A DNA stretch of 64,000 nucleotides. Source: Hyphomicrobium sp. D-2. GTDB lineage: Bacteria > Pseudomonadota > Alphaproteobacteria > Rhizobiales > Hyphomicrobiaceae. The number at the start of each line of letters is the position of its first letter. The stretch's first letter is position 1. The stretch covers positions 248,001 to 312,000 of the forward strand of contig NZ_JARXLA010000003.1 in the NCBI RefSeq assembly GCF_029872155.1. Reading direction: 5' to 3'. A model generated the notes under the pieces. That model did no database searches and had not been told where the DNA came from. It saw nothing but the letters and a program-made list of their open reading frames with translations. Shown in pieces: positions 63,901-64,000 of this stretch. A program made the translations under genes and the position numbers.

Positions 63901-64000
63901 TCACCACGCAACCTTGACGCCGAGTTTGCCGTCGTAGGCGTTGCCGTCGGCGTTTTCGCTGATGCCGACAAGATATGACGCGTTGGCGTAGATCGCAGCG
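63901..64000 (-). CDS. Autotransporter barrel, last 32 residues (cut by window edge)
   Basis: Read on the minus strand the window edge encodes AAIYANASYLVGISENADGN followed by AYDGKLGVKVAW and TGA. This differs from the end of the autotransporter at 18462-19406 at only three of its 32 residues. The final tryptophan is the outer-membrane assembly signal. The rest of the gene lies beyond the window. Confidence 0.85.
   Translation of the reverse strand, partial: AAIYANASYLVGISENADGNAYDGKLGVKVAW

Overview
The window reads as a stretch of chromosome from an alphaproteobacterium, most likely Hyphomicrobiales (Rhizobiales). The pointers are a duplicated YejA upstream of YejBEF, a membrane-anchored CycM-type cytochrome c beside kdsB and pheA, an autotransporter with the rhizobial-type RQETSLYAAVPAM junction, a carboxynorspermidine polyamine route, a FecI/FecR iron system and a rhizobial-type intergenic repeat. 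Kdo synthesis shows a Gram-negative envelope. No phage, transposase, integrase, plasmid or CRISPR signature is visible. This looks like core chromosome with patches of accessory envelope and uptake genes. The genus cannot be fixed from what I can see.

Layout. 1-1.5 kb: tail of a LysR regulator and a YggS-type PLP protein. 1.9-7.3 kb: a cell-surface signalling iron/heme locus (ECF sigma, FecR-like anti-sigma, TonB receptor). The receptor carries an STN signalling domain at the N-terminus and a second, Omp25/31-like barrel at the C-terminus. Two matching sigma-factor promoter candidates precede the anti-sigma and receptor genes. 7.4-16 kb: a two-component pair divergent from an HME-type RND metal efflux system (lipoprotein adaptor, CzcA-like pump, TolC-like channel), followed by a second, orphan OmpR regulator. 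16.4-19.4 kb: an autotransporter broken by frameshifts at the passenger/barrel junction. The 3' end of a close paralogue lies in inverse orientation at the right edge of the window. 19.7-24.7 kb: tRNA-Gln, tRNA-Pro, a small lipoprotein, an APS kinase fused to a vestigial CysN, a SIS-domain isomerase, an unknown gene and a GST.

24.7-32.7 kb: the five-gene yejA-yejA-yejB-yejE-yejF peptide importer, all on the minus strand. 33-36.4 kb: cytochrome c, kdsB, pheA and a small membrane protein. 36.5-42.1 kb: a flavodoxin, then both enzymes of the carboxynorspermidine branch (dehydrogenase and decarboxylase) with a membrane alpha/beta hydrolase between them, then a Nudix hydrolase. 42.3-47.4 kb: a metallophosphoesterase, a patatin-like lipase and modABC. 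47.4-51.2 kb: an HTH protein coupled to a secreted hydrolase, a 62-residue membrane protein and two RlpA paralogues. 51.7-57.1 kb: chrA, corA, a small beta-rich protein and methylmalonyl-CoA mutase. 57.5-64 kb: small secreted or unknown proteins, two periplasmic FKBP isomerases, a DUF305-like relic and the second autotransporter end.

The most unusual items are the TonB receptor/OMP-barrel fusion with its repeated promoter motif, the CysN-CysC fusion that lost its GTPase machinery, the frameshifted autotransporter, a nested hairpin ahead of carboxynorspermidine dehydrogenase, and several secreted proteins I cannot assign. I see no clear new defence or mobile system. Start codons were moved downstream of the longest reading frame wherever a signal peptide, conserved N-terminus or Shine-Dalgarno sequence supported it.
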